A DNA stretch of 64,000 nt, from NCBI RefSeq assembly GCF_024730565.1, contig NZ_CP077725.1, forward strand, positions 3,180,501 through 3,244,500. Direction: 5' to 3'. Of the stretch, positions 18,673 to 28,156 are shown one piece after another (the first letter of the stretch is position 1; each line of letters starts with the position of its first letter). Below the pieces are notes generated by a model. That model saw only the letters and a list, made by a program, of their open reading frames with translations. It was not told the DNA's origin and did not search any database. The translations under genes and the position numbers were made by a program. This DNA comes from Clostridium sp. CM027 (lineage in GTDB: Bacteria > Bacillota > Clostridia > Clostridiales > Clostridiaceae).

Positions 18673-20721
18673 ATGAGTAAAGATTTAGTAATAGCTTTAG
18701 CTGGTAATCCTAATTGTGGGAAAACTAGTTTGTTTAATTCATTAACTGGTTCAAAGCAACATGTCGGTAACTGGCCAGGAGTTACAGTTGAAAAAAAAGA
18801 AGGTAAATTTAAGTTTGAAGGCAGAAACATAGTTGTGGTGGATTTACCAGGGACTTATAGTCTTGGAGCATACTCAGATGATGAAATAGTAGCCCGCGAC
18901 TTTATATTAAAAAGTAAGCCAGACGTAGTGATTAATGTAATTGACTCAAGTAATATTGAAAGAAATTTATATTTAACTATGCAAATTTTAGAAACTGGTG
19001 CAAAGATGGTTTTAGCACTTAATATGATGGATGAAGCAAGAAATAAAAACATAGAAATAAACGTTAATAAGGTATCAAAAGCATTAAATATACCTGTTGT
19101 TGCGACTATTGCGACTAAGAGCGAGGGTATAAAAGAACTTATACGCGAAGCAATAAAAATAGGCGATTCATTAGAACGTGATGCATTTAAAATTGATTAT
19201 GGTAGTGACATAGATAAAGAAATTAAGTTGCTTACAGAAACTTTTTTAGAAACTTCAGCTACTTTAGAATACCCAGTACAATGGACATCACTTAAGCTTT
19301 TAGAAGGCGATGAATATATAAAGAAATATACAAATGAGAATGAAAATCTTGAAAAGATAAATGCTACATTGGAAAAAAGTGTAGAAAAATTAACCGGCAA
19401 AATAGGGTATGAACCAGATGCTTTTATAATAGATAAAAGATACGAATTTATAAGTAAAATAGTACAAAATAGTGTTAAAAAAGAAGTATCAAATGTAGAA
19501 AGTACTTCTGATAAAATAGACAAATGGACTACTCACAGGTGGTTTGGAATACCAATATTTGCATTAGTAATGTTTCTTATGTATCAGCTATCAATGACCT
19601 TTGGGAATGAATTTTTAGGAGGACTAGTAGATAGTGGATTTAGTGCTCTAGGAGATTTTGTAGGTGGCATTTTGACTGGTATGGGAACGCCTGCACTGTT
19701 ACAATCATTTATAACTGATGGAATAATAGGAGGACTTGGGGCAGTATTTGTATTTACACCTATGATTTTCACTATGTATTTTCTTATAGCTATTCTTGAA
19801 GATAGTGGATACATGGCAAGGGCAGCTTATATAATGGATAAGTTTATGAATTCAATAGGGCTTCATGGTAAAACAGCGGTATCTCTTATAATTTCTAGTG
19901 GTTGTAATGTGGCAGGGATAATGTCTACAAGAACATTAGATAGTAGAAAAGATAGAATGGTGGCTATACTTATAAATCCGTTTGTATCTTGTAGTGCAAG
20001 ACTTCCAGTTTATGCATTGTTTGCTGGTGCTTTCTTTGCAGGTAGAAAAGTTTGGATTTTTGATGCAGGTGGAATTATTGTATTCGGTCTTTACTTGCTA
20101 GGGATTGCAGTTGCAATATTAATGGGTAAATTTTTAAGCGCGAAAGTATTTAAAGGAGAAGAATCTTATTTTGTAATGGAACTTCCACCTTATCGTATAC
20201 CTACAGCTAAAAGTGTATTTATTCATATGTGGGAAAAATCCTCTCATTTTCTAAAAAAGATGAGTACAATTATATTAGGGTTAGTTATAATTGTTTGGGT
20301 ACTCTCAAACTTACCAATGGGAATTGAGCCAGGAACTAGAGAGAGTTTAATTGGATCAGTAGGGGCGGTTATTGCACCAATATTTAAACTGGCAGGTTTT
20401 GGAACTTGGCAGGCTGGAGTGGCACTTATAACAGGTCTTGCTGCTAAAGAAGCAGTGGTTAGTACTTTGGGAACGGTTTATGCAGCATCAAATGATGCAT
20501 CATTAACCGCGGCTATTCAACAGGCATTTACGCCTCTTACATCTCTAGCGTTTATGGTAATGACTTTATTGTATTGTCCTTGTGCAGCTACAATAGGTGC
20601 AATAAGAAGAGAAACAAACTCTAGAAAATGGGCAATTATGGCAGTAATATATACTTGCGTAATTGGTTGGATAGGAGCAGTTTTAGTATACCAAATAGGA
20701 AGTCTTCTAGGCTTTAAGTAG
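18673..20721 (+). CDS. feoB: Ferrous iron transporter B
   Basis: Membrane Fe(II) transporter with an N-terminal G-protein domain. The 682-residue protein has GNPNCGKTSLFN (G1), HVGNWPGVTVE (switch I), DLPGTYSL (G3) and NMMDEA (G4), then a helical spacer and a membrane part from about residue 285 with the two Gate regions, including SSGCNVAGIMSTR. A GGGGGAGC ribosome-binding site precedes the ATG. It follows the two feoA genes with short gaps and leads to a FeoC-like gene. Confidence 0.97.
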   Translation: MSKDLVIALAGNPNCGKTSLFNSLTGSKQHVGNWPGVTVEKKEGKFKFEGRNIVVVDLPGTYSLGAYSDDEIVARDFILKSKPDVVINVIDSSNIERNLYLTMQILETGAKMVLALNMMDEARNKNIEINVNKVSKALNIPVVATIATKSEGIKELIREAIKIGDSLERDAFKIDYGSDIDKEIKLLTETFLETSATLEYPVQWTSLKLLEGDEYIKKYTNENENLEKINATLEKSVEKLTGKIGYEPDAFIIDKRYEFISKIVQNSVKKEVSNVESTSDKIDKWTTHRWFGIPIFALVMFLMYQLSMTFGNEFLGGLVDSGFSALGDFVGGILTGMGTPALLQSFITDGIIGGLGAVFVFTPMIFTMYFLIAILEDSGYMARAAYIMDKFMNSIGLHGKTAVSLIISSGCNVAGIMSTRTLDSRKDRMVAILINPFVSCSARLPVYALFAGAFFAGRKVWIFDAGGIIVFGLYLLGIAVAILMGKFLSAKVFKGEESYFVMELPPYRIPTAKSVFIHMWEKSSHFLKKMSTIILGLVIIVWVLSNLPMGIEPGTRESLIGSVGAVIAPIFKLAGFGTWQAGVALITGLAAKEAVVSTLGTVYAASNDASLTAAIQQAFTPLTSLAFMVMTLLYCPCAATIGAIRRETNSRKWAIMAVIYTCVIGWIGAVLVYQIGSLLGFK

Positions 20722-20818
20722 TATTTTGAATAAAAAGAGCAGAGATTAACCTTTGCATGAGAATGAATATTAATATCAGAATGTAAAAGAAAATTTGAAA
20801 TAAAAGGGAGGGTGTATT

Positions 20819-21097
20819 ATGTTAATGAAAGTACTTGCAAGATTAGTTCAAGGCGGAAGGTATTCTAATAATATAATGGCCAAGGAATTAGGAATAGATG
20901 AGGGTATGGTTGAGCAAATGCTAGTACAACTTCAGAGGCTCGGGTATATTGAAAAGGAAGATATGGAGACTTGCTCAGGCGGATGTAATTGTGGGAGCAG
21001 TTCTAAAAAACCGAGCTGTTGTAGTAGCTCAAATGTGAATATAAATATGTGGAAAATTACAGACAAAGGTAGGAAAACTATATTGAAGGTAACATAA
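20819..21097 (+). CDS. FeoC-like winged-helix protein with Cys cluster
   Basis: Small 92-residue protein with an N-terminal winged helix (VLARLVQGGRYSNNIMAKEL, then VEQMLVQLQRLGYIEKED) as in FeoC, which is thought to regulate or stabilise FeoB. After the wing comes a Cys-rich loop, CSGGCNCGSSS, then a Cys pair in PSCCSSS, which could bind an iron-sulfur cluster or other metal. A GGGAGGG element precedes the ATG. It lies 97 bases after feoB and before a terminator, so it closes the feo operon. Confidence 0.82.
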   Translation: MLMKVLARLVQGGRYSNNIMAKELGIDEGMVEQMLVQLQRLGYIEKEDMETCSGGCNCGSSSKKPSCCSSSNVNINMWKITDKGRKTILKVT

Positions 21098-21130
21098 TAG
21101 AAGTCCAAACCCTTGGCAAAGTAAGGGGAA

Positions 21131-21167
21131 AAAAACTGCTGAAATATATTTATTTCAGCAGTTTTTG
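21131..21167 (+). terminator. feo operon terminator
   Basis: AAAAACTGCTGAAATA and TATTTCAGCAGTTTTT form a long hairpin with a T tail. The stem is almost the same as that at 8953. Confidence 0.9.
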
Positions 21168-21190
21168 TTTTGTTAACATATGGAAGACTA

Positions 21191-22237
21191 CTACTTTTCT
21201 ATATGTTGGTATAATTTCGTGTGCGTTATTGTTTTTCTTTTTACATATATAATTGAAGGTACGGATCTTTCGCCCAAGCTGTCGCAGGGAGTGTTTATGA
21301 CTTCATCATTATAATATAAGGTAGAGGAAGAACCTCCATCTAAGTTAGCAGCATTATAAGCTCCAAATTTATACAGTTCATCTTGTACTTCTCTTAAAGT
21401 AGCTCCTAAGCTATTTAGCTGCCTACCATCAATAACTATTAATATTATTGCACCATCTTTTCTTTGTGCAATGGCTGTTCTAGGCGCAATGCCCCAGCCT
21501 CCATCACCACTATTTATAGTTTTCTTTCCGTTAACTATGATGGCGGGGCCAAAAGATACTGCTTCAGTTACTCCAATCTTTTTCATATCTTTAATAGAAT
21601 GAGGACCAACTAATAACTTACCCGATTTAGTTAATCCTACAACATTTCCTTTCTCATTTTCATTTGTTATATCATTATAAACGATTTTTCCACCAGTCAT
21701 TATAATACCCTCTGGATTTGCTCCAGTTCCCGTCCAAAGTGATCCAGGAACTCCATCAGAAAACCCACCACCATTAATCGCAGCAATGGCACTATTATTT
21801 TTTGCAATTTCACTGGTAACTTCGCCTTCATGTCCGAGCTTACGGCTGTAACCTACTTTTAGCCTAGTGGGGTCATTAATTACTAGTATAGACCCTTTAA
21901 ATCTTTTTGCGCGTATAACATATCGTTCAATACTAGTATCATTTTTAGCCTCTATTTTTATGTGAGAATTTACGTTATCTTGAACTATATGGTCTACCTT
22001 TTGTTGACTCATAATTTGTTTTATTTTTTCATCAGATAAAAATGATGTTGCTAGCCATTGCAATGAAGTAGTAGTCATAGCTGCACCTACAACTGTAGTC
22101 TTTACCTTTTTAAACGGACCATAATAAATTAAAAATGGACCTGTAATTGCTGTGAAAATAATTTCAAATAATATAAATAATAAAACAAGTAATCCTATGC
22201 TTGTTTTATTATTTGAACATTTTTTTGTTTTTATCAT
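21191..22237 (-). CDS. Phosphodiester glycosidase family (NAGPA domain) membrane protein
   Basis: Exported 348-residue protein with an N-terminal membrane anchor (GLLVLLFILFEIIFTAITG). From about residue 110 it has the NAGPA-type domain, with AINGGGFSD, GPAIIVNGK, APRTAIAQRKDG and NLDGGSSST as conserved blocks. Members are thought to remove or trim sugar-phosphodiester groups, and related proteins act on wall or capsule polymers; the substrate here is unknown. AAGGATGGG fits the ATG at 22237 better than the one at 22246. It stands alone between convergent and divergent neighbours. Confidence 0.85.
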   Translation of the reverse strand: MIKTKKCSNNKTSIGLLVLLFILFEIIFTAITGPFLIYYGPFKKVKTTVVGAAMTTTSLQWLATSFLSDEKIKQIMSQQKVDHIVQDNVNSHIKIEAKNDTSIERYVIRAKRFKGSILVINDPTRLKVGYSRKLGHEGEVTSEIAKNNSAIAAINGGGFSDGVPGSLWTGTGANPEGIIMTGGKIVYNDITNENEKGNVVGLTKSGKLLVGPHSIKDMKKIGVTEAVSFGPAIIVNGKKTINSGDGGWGIAPRTAIAQRKDGAIILIVIDGRQLNSLGATLREVQDELYKFGAYNAANLDGGSSSTLYYNDEVINTPCDSLGERSVPSIIYVKRKTITHTKLYQHIEK

Positions 22238-22327
22238 AATTCCCATCCTTTTTATCAGTCACTATAATTATATTATTAAAGATGGGATTATATTTGCAGT
22301 ATTATTTTTTATTTTTGAATATGGAGA

Positions 22328-24274
22328 TTACGAATAAGCATCTGAAAGCTCAACTTGCACGGTTTCATTTCTACTTCTCATTTTGCTATTATATAGCGTA
22401 TCTTCATTAAGTACCTTTTTAGACGGAAGTTTAACTGTAAACGTACTTCCACTGCCGAATTCACTTTCAACAGATATACTACCGCCATGTAATTCTACAA
22501 TTGACTTAACTAAACTCAAACCAATACCTGTACCTTCTGCATTTCTTGATAGTGAGTTATCTACTTGATTAAATCTATCAAATATCATATCCAAGTACTT
22601 GTCTTCAATGCCAACCCCAGTATCCTTGACTGATATTTCAACAAATTCATTCTTATCATTAACGTTTATAAATATGTCATCGCCTTCATCTGAAAATTTT
22701 ATCGCATTTGATATAAGATTTAATACTACTCTTTCTACCTTTTCTGGGTCACAAGCAATAATTTTTTCTTCTGTATTTGTATCAAAAATGATTTTTAATC
22801 CTTTGCTGTCAGTAAAGTTTGTTACAGACATAGCTATTTCCTCTACAAATTCGACTATATTATTATTTGATAGGTTTAATTTAAAGAACCCTGCTTCAAT
22901 TTTCGATAAATCAACTATGTTATTAATCATTTTAGATAATTTATAGGAATTTTGCTTAATTGAGGCTATATATTTAATAATTGAATCCTTCTTTTGGTCC
23001 AGGGATCCATTAGTGCAATACATATTTAATAACTGAGTTGTTGCAAATATAACATTTAGTGGAGTTTTAAGTTCATGGGATATGTTAACAAGAAATTCTC
23101 CCTGCAATTTTAATGCTCTTTCCATCACTATATTGGACTTTATTTCAGGGGTAACATCAATTATTAAAACTAATATTTCCTCGATTTCTCCGTTTAATTT
23201 AAACACTGGTTCAAATATAAGATTCCAATATACCTCGTCCCCATTTATCAAATGTTTCTTTTTATTCAAATACTTAGTTTTCTTTTCTTTTAAGACTTCA
23301 TCAATACATTTGTAATATTCAGTTGTTTTGAGTGGTCCTAGTAAAATTTCAGCATTATTATTTCGTATAAGGTTAATTGATTTAAAATCAGGCTTTAGCA
23401 ATTTAATGTAATCAAATGCTTTTTTATTTATATCAATAATGTTTAAATCCGGACATGATAATCTAATAACAGGTAAATCAAAAGTGTCTATCACTCTGCT
23501 TAGCATTTCAAATCGGCATCGCACGGAGGCCAATTCAGTTCGATTCTCAATTAGCTTGGTTCTCCTCTTTACAATTTGATTTTTAATAGTATTTTGCGTA
23601 ACCTGAGTAGCAGTCTGAAATAGGTACTTCATCTTATTGTTTTCAAATATAGGTGTTAGGGTAGAATCCCAATAAGTTATACCTCTAGTAAAGCTATCAA
23701 ATTTGAAATCTTTTATATAGTTTGCCTTTTGTGACCATAGGACAGTATTATAAATAACTTCAACTTGGCTTCCCGAAAATCCAGGTATAATTTCTCTAAT
23801 AGGACTACCTATACTATTTTCTCCTTTATTAAAAGGAGAATCCGTAAAATTAAGGTATTTTTGATTCGCTTTAAGTAATATTAAATCGGGTACACTGTAA
23901 ATAGCTACACCCGATATGTTATCTATAAATGATTGCTCAACAAACATGAGCTTGTCATTAAGTCTGGAATTTGGGGTCTCAACAAAAGTATATATTCTTT
24001 CATTCGTCCCTTTAACATGGGAAAGTGATATATTAACTTCTATTGATTGACTGGATTTTGTGAATATATAGTATGTATAGTTACTATCTATAGTATCAAG
24101 AAGTATTTGTGAGTTGATTTTTAGCATTTCTCCTATTTCTATGAGCGATCTATTTAACAATTCATCTAACGCATACTCTGTTAAATCAAGAAAATCTTTA
24201 TTAACCTTTGTTATAATATTATCGCACGAATATAAAAGTGGTTTTATTATTATGCTACTAAAGGTGGTTTCCAT
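22328..24274 (-). CDS. Cytosolic PAS-domain sensor histidine kinase
   Basis: Orphan two-component kinase of 648 residues with no clear membrane segment. The N-terminal 400 residues hold what look like three PAS-type units (around residues 1-90, 115-235 and 265-380). The H-box FLVNISHELKTPLNV near residue 415 carries the phosphorylated His. N-box NLISNAIKFSDEGDD, DTGVGIEDKYLD and GTGIGLSLVKSIVELHGG complete the ATPase. No response regulator gene is adjacent. GGGGGA six bases upstream supports ATG 24274. The signal is unknown; in Clostridium, orphan kinases of this form often feed Spo0A, which is only a possibility here. Confidence 0.88.
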   Translation of the reverse strand: METTFSSIIIKPLLYSCDNIITKVNKDFLDLTEYALDELLNRSLIEIGEMLKINSQILLDTIDSNYTYYIFTKSSQSIEVNISLSHVKGTNERIYTFVETPNSRLNDKLMFVEQSFIDNISGVAIYSVPDLILLKANQKYLNFTDSPFNKGENSIGSPIREIIPGFSGSQVEVIYNTVLWSQKANYIKDFKFDSFTRGITYWDSTLTPIFENNKMKYLFQTATQVTQNTIKNQIVKRRTKLIENRTELASVRCRFEMLSRVIDTFDLPVIRLSCPDLNIIDINKKAFDYIKLLKPDFKSINLIRNNNAEILLGPLKTTEYYKCIDEVLKEKKTKYLNKKKHLINGDEVYWNLIFEPVFKLNGEIEEILVLIIDVTPEIKSNIVMERALKLQGEFLVNISHELKTPLNVIFATTQLLNMYCTNGSLDQKKDSIIKYIASIKQNSYKLSKMINNIVDLSKIEAGFFKLNLSNNNIVEFVEEIAMSVTNFTDSKGLKIIFDTNTEEKIIACDPEKVERVVLNLISNAIKFSDEGDDIFINVNDKNEFVEISVKDTGVGIEDKYLDMIFDRFNQVDNSLSRNAEGTGIGLSLVKSIVELHGGSISVESEFGSGSTFTVKLPSKKVLNEDTLYNSKMRSRNETVQVELSDAYS

Positions 24275-24735
24275 CATAATTCCCCCAATTTTTTTAACAC
24301 GCCCAATATAGATTTTATAATCATAAATTAAGTAAATTACCAAAATTAATATACTTATTATTACATATTAGCATATAATAAAATATATTGCCATATATAA
24401 TCATGTAATTATGCAATTTTTACTCGGAATTTATGTAATTTTATACAGTAGTACAATATATTACTTTTTAAAATAAACGTTGGAATAATATTACAAATGT
24501 GGTATAATTATAAATGTCTAACATACTAAAATATTACAGGGGATGTTATTTTATGATTGTAATAATGTAAATAGCTCCGAAGGAGATAAATAGCCCGAAG
24601 GAGATAAATAGCTCCGAAAGAGATAAATAGGTATAGAGAAAATAAGTAATATGAAATCGTATTCATAAAAACTGAAAAACGTAATAGCTTCAGGCTAGCT
24701 ATAAAAAGCCTGTAAATATAAGGGGGTAAAATCGT
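24275..24735 (+). promoter_or_regulatory. Gene-free stretch with promoter, mini-ORF and tandem repeats in a long leader
   Basis: A good promoter, TTGGAA (24480-24485), 17 bases, TATAAT (24503-24508), should give a leader of about 220 bases for the gene at 24736. The leader holds a five-codon frame (24553-24570, with GGGGA upstream), three tandem repeats at 24570-24625, and a CAGGC/GCCTG hairpin near 24691-24714. The rest of the stretch is AT-rich with nothing evident. Confidence 0.65.
24570..24625 (+). repeat. Three tandem 18-19-base repeats
   Basis: AATAGCTCCGAAGGAGATA, an 18-base variant and AATAGCTCCGAAAGAGATA lie head to tail at 24570-24588, 24589-24606 and 24607-24625. In the first copy CTCC-GAA-GGAG is a mini hairpin that also contains a Shine-Dalgarno-like GGAG. 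There are no spacers, so it is not a CRISPR array. Confidence 0.85.
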
Positions 24736-25263
24736 ATGAAACAGAATAAAGTAAGTGATAAATTTCATGCCATAAGCGGCAAAATCTTTCCCTTACATGG
24801 TAGATGGCTTGTGGTAAGTAGCATTGCATTGGTACTTGCAATAATAGGGGCAGGAAGTTACTATATTACACAACATAAATTAACTGAAACGGAAAGTCCA
24901 AAAACGGTACAGGCAGTCCAGTTAAATAAGGAGTTAGCTAATAAGGCGGTTGAAATAAAAGCAAATGATACCGTAGAAAAAATAAGTGATGATGAGTTAT
25001 CACTTTATAGTACTATGCATAAAATGATAAACACTAAAATTGTAGCACAAGACGGGAAAATATGGGGAGAGATACAAATAACCCCCGACAAGTGCAACCA
25101 ACTAATTGCGAAAGTTACAAAAAGTAAATATCCTGATAAGGCGACTTTGTTACAATTTCTTGAAAGGTGGAAAGATAATAATTTTAAAAGTGGAGTGGAC
25201 GAACATAATTACCTATGGGATGGACTTGGGGGCACAATAGGAAAAGCAAAAGATATGAGATAA
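24736..25263 (+). CDS. Membrane-anchored protein, probable DUF6241 family
   Basis: A 175-residue protein with a short basic start, one membrane segment (LVVSSIALVLAIIGAGSYYI) and an outside domain. The C-terminal part has ELSLYSTMHKMINTKIVA, then HNYLWDGLGGTIGKAKDM, a pattern I associate with DUF6241 proteins of Firmicutes; that assignment is from memory and of moderate certainty. Function is unknown. AGGGGG precedes the ATG. It has a long leader with tandem repeats and is followed by a small palindromic element at 25267. Confidence 0.7.
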   Translation: MKQNKVSDKFHAISGKIFPLHGRWLVVSSIALVLAIIGAGSYYITQHKLTETESPKTVQAVQLNKELANKAVEIKANDTVEKISDDELSLYSTMHKMINTKIVAQDGKIWGEIQITPDKCNQLIAKVTKSKYPDKATLLQFLERWKDNNFKSGVDEHNYLWDGLGGTIGKAKDMR

Positions 25264-25266
25264 GGT

Positions 25267-25365
25267 AAAAAGTATATATTACGCGTATTGCATTCGCTTC
25301 GCTAAGAACTACTAAAGCTTGCTTCAATGCATTATACGTAATATATACCTTTTTTGCGCATAAAA
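25267..25365. mobile_element. Palindromic repeat element, family A, copy 1
   Basis: About 100 bases with inverted ends: AAAAAGTATATATTACG at the left, and at the right the complement of AAAGGTATATATTACG. Inside are AATGCATT and a segment shared with copy 3 at 54833. It is probably a non-autonomous miniature element; it may also end transcription of the gene before it. Confidence 0.75.
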
Positions 25366-25380
25366 ATCAGAAGAATAAAT

Positions 25381-25421
25381 AAAAAAAACGTGATATATTA
25401 TTAAAATATATCACGTTTTTT
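25381..25421 (-). terminator. Terminator of the osmolyte transport operon
   Basis: AAAAAACGTGATATATT and its full complement form a 17-base stem with a five-base loop, with T tracts on both strands. Confidence 0.93.
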
Positions 25422-26998
25422 TATTCTATCAATTTTTTGGATCTTAAAAAGTCTTCTGCAACTTTTCTAGGTTGTTCTTCATTGTCTACTCTATAATTAA
25501 GAGTTCGCATATCTTCATCTGTAATTTTACCTTCGAGAAGGAGTAATACATCCTTTAATCCAGGATGCTTTTTAAGTGTTTCTGCTCTTATTACTGGAAC
25601 TGCATAGTAAGGTGGGAAAAAACTCTTATCATCTTTTAAAAGTTTAAGATGAAATTTTTCAAGTAATCCATCTGTAGCAAAGGCATCTAGAACCTGTGTT
25701 TCGCCTTTTTCAAGTGCGGTATAGCGAAGTCCACCATCTATACTTTTTAAACTTTTGAAATTTAGATTATATAAATTTTTAACTCCAAGGTAACCATCTT
25801 GTCTAGCTGCAAATTCCATAGTAAAACCAGCATTATATTTAGAACTTATCTTTGATAAATCAGAAATAGTAGTTAAATTATTTTTTTTAGCAAAATCATT
25901 TTTTACGGCGATTACATAGGTGTTATTAAATCCTAAAGGTTCCATTACATCTATATCATAATTTTTCGAGAAATCATTTTTCATCACATCATAAACTTTA
26001 TTTGGATCACTCATGGTAGGTTTTTTTAGAATATTTACAAGACCTGTTCCAGTATATTCTACATATACATCTACATCTTTTGATTTCATAGCACTAAATA
26101 CTACATTAGTTCCACCTAAGTTTAATTTTCGTGTAACTTTAATGTCTGTCTTAGCCTCTATTAAAGAAGCTACCATATTTCCAAGTATTAATTGTTCACT
26201 AAAGTTTTTAGAGCCTACAACTATTGTGTCTTTACTTTTAACAAAACTTGAAGCGACTGTTGATACAATGATTATAACAACTAAGACAGAAGCCCAAAGT
26301 TGAGTTTTTTTGTTTTTAAAGAATCTAGTAGTTCGAGTTGGGGGTTTATGAGTATCTTTTATTCCTTCTGGAATTACTATGTTTTCTACCTTGCCTATAA
26401 TGAAGTCTAGAAAAAGGGCAAGAAAACAAGCAGGAATAGCTCCGGCAAGGATCATATTATTGTTAACAGTTGAAACGCCTGTGAAGACTAAGGATCCTAA
26501 ACCGCCAGCGCCTATAAAAGCGGCTATGGTCATAAGTCCTACAGCTGTAACTGAAGATATTCTAATACCTGACATAATAACCGGCATAGCTAGTGGGAAA
26601 CGAACTTTGAGTAGTACCTGAGTATTGGTAAGTCCCATACCATCAGCTGCTTCAATAAGTGCAGGGTTTATGTTAGTGAGCCCCGTAAATGTGTTCTTTA
26701 CAATTGGTAGAAGCGAATACATAACCGCCATAATAATAGCTGGTTTGCTTCCAATACCAAGTATAGGTATCAAAAATCCAAGAAGTGCCAGACTGGGAAT
26801 AGATTGAATTACGTTTGTAACCCCAATGATAGGACCTGTTAGTTTTCTATACCTAACTATAAGTATTCCAAGAGGCACTGCTATTAAAACTGCCACCAAA
26901 ATTGAAAATATAGTTAATTGTATATGTTGAATAAATAAGTCTATTATTTCAGATTTTCTATCTATTACGAAATTCATAAAAGAATTAATACTATTCAT
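25421..26998 (-). CDS. Osmolyte ABC transporter, permease / substrate-binding fusion (second copy)
   Basis: Fused membrane and binding components of an OpuC/OpuB/BusB-type importer for glycine betaine or related solutes. Of 525 residues, the first 210 form the permease with about five membrane helices and the EAA-type loop ADGMGLTNTQVLLKVRFPLA. After a further membrane segment, residues 255-525 form the quaternary-amine binding domain, starting DTIVVGSKNFSEQ and with DVYVEYTGTGL. Its start overlaps the ATPase gene by eight bases. It is close to the paralogue at 28157 in the permease but much less so in the binding domain, so the two may differ in substrate. Confidence 0.92.
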   Translation of the reverse strand: MNSINSFMNFVIDRKSEIIDLFIQHIQLTIFSILVAVLIAVPLGILIVRYRKLTGPIIGVTNVIQSIPSLALLGFLIPILGIGSKPAIIMAVMYSLLPIVKNTFTGLTNINPALIEAADGMGLTNTQVLLKVRFPLAMPVIMSGIRISSVTAVGLMTIAAFIGAGGLGSLVFTGVSTVNNNMILAGAIPACFLALFLDFIIGKVENIVIPEGIKDTHKPPTRTTRFFKNKKTQLWASVLVVIIIVSTVASSFVKSKDTIVVGSKNFSEQLILGNMVASLIEAKTDIKVTRKLNLGGTNVVFSAMKSKDVDVYVEYTGTGLVNILKKPTMSDPNKVYDVMKNDFSKNYDIDVMEPLGFNNTYVIAVKNDFAKKNNLTTISDLSKISSKYNAGFTMEFAARQDGYLGVKNLYNLNFKSLKSIDGGLRYTALEKGETQVLDAFATDGLLEKFHLKLLKDDKSFFPPYYAVPVIRAETLKKHPGLKDVLLLLEGKITDEDMRTLNYRVDNEEQPRKVAEDFLRSKKLIE

Positions 26999-28136
26999 CT
27001 ACATCTACCTCCATGTCTATAAATTGATTACTTAATATAGATAAAAGGCTGCTTTTGGTAAGAAGTCCCGATAGTTTATTGTTATCATCTACTACAGGAA
27101 CAAAATTTATATCTTCTTTTTTTATAACTTCTAATATATCTATTATAGAATCTTCTTGATTTACTGTTATAAGTTCCTTTTGCATTATTTCTTTAATCTT
27201 TATAGTTTTATCTGGGTTCGCTCTTAGAGTTGATCTAATATGCTTTAAGGTAACAAGTCCACATAAAATGTTGGATTTATCTACAATAAGTAAACTATCT
27301 ACATTAGCAGACTTCATTATTTCAATTGCTTGGAGTATTGTTCGCTCTGCAACTGATTTTATAGGTTTTTCTATCATAATATCTTTTGCCTTAATTAATT
27401 CAGGTTGATTCCATATTCTTTTTTTACCTACAAAGTCGCGTACAAAGTCATTGATAGGATTTTTTAATATTTCTTCTGGAGTATCAAATTGAACAACGCT
27501 GCCAGCATCCATAATACAAATTTTATCTCCGAGTTTTAATGCTTCATCCATATCATGAGTTACAAATATTATGGTTTTCTTGAAATTTTGTTGTATATTA
27601 AATACCTCATCTTGAAGTTGCGTTTTTGTTATAGGGTCTAGTGCACTAAAAGGTTCATCCATTAAGATTACCTCAGGATTCATTACAAATGCCCTTGCAA
27701 CGCCAACTCTTTGTTGCTGACCTCCACTTAACTGATTAGGGTATTTATCCATAAATTCATCAGGATCTAGCCCTACTAAATTTAAAAGCTCAATTACTTT
27801 TTCCTTTATTTCATCCTTTGGAATTTTTTCTATGGATGGTATTAAACCAATATTGTCACCTATAGTTAAGTGAGGAAGAAGACCCGCTTGCTGTATAACG
27901 TAACCCATATTACGCCTAAGTTTTATAGTGTTTTTATCTTGTATTTTATCTCCATCTAAAAAAATTTCACCTGTTGATGGGATTAGTAATTTATTAATCA
28001 TTTTAAGTGTGGTAGTTTTTCCACAACCACTAGGTCCAATAAAAACAACTAATTCTTCGTTTTGTATAGTAATATTTACATCCTTTAAAATATGTTTTCC
28101 ATTTATAATTTTATTTACGTTTTTAAATTCAATCAA
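26991..28136 (-). CDS. Osmolyte ABC transporter ATP-binding protein with two CBS domains
   Basis: ATPase of the OpuCA/OpuBA/GbuA type, 381 residues. GPSGCGKTTTLKM (Walker A), LSGGQQQRVGVARAF (signature), VILMDEPFSALDP (Walker B) and IIFVTHDMDEA (H loop) are all present. From about residue 250 two CBS domains follow (DIMIEKPIKSV and IKEIMQKELITV begin them). In related proteins the CBS pair senses ionic strength or binds cyclic di-AMP. It lies between the two permease/binding fusions and is the only ATPase, so it probably serves both. Confidence 0.94.
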   Translation of the reverse strand: MIEFKNVNKIINGKHILKDVNITIQNEELVVFIGPSGCGKTTTLKMINKLLIPSTGEIFLDGDKIQDKNTIKLRRNMGYVIQQAGLLPHLTIGDNIGLIPSIEKIPKDEIKEKVIELLNLVGLDPDEFMDKYPNQLSGGQQQRVGVARAFVMNPEVILMDEPFSALDPITKTQLQDEVFNIQQNFKKTIIFVTHDMDEALKLGDKICIMDAGSVVQFDTPEEILKNPINDFVRDFVGKKRIWNQPELIKAKDIMIEKPIKSVAERTILQAIEIMKSANVDSLLIVDKSNILCGLVTLKHIRSTLRANPDKTIKIKEIMQKELITVNQEDSIIDILEVIKKEDINFVPVVDDNNKLSGLLTKSSLLSILSNQFIDMEVDVDE

Positions 28137-28156
28137 AATATAGCCTCCTATTTAAT

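Noticed and set aside
24570-24625. Direct repeats that could suggest a CRISPR array
   Set aside because: The 18-19-base units touch each other with no spacers and no cas gene is near. The same holds for 30775-30855.
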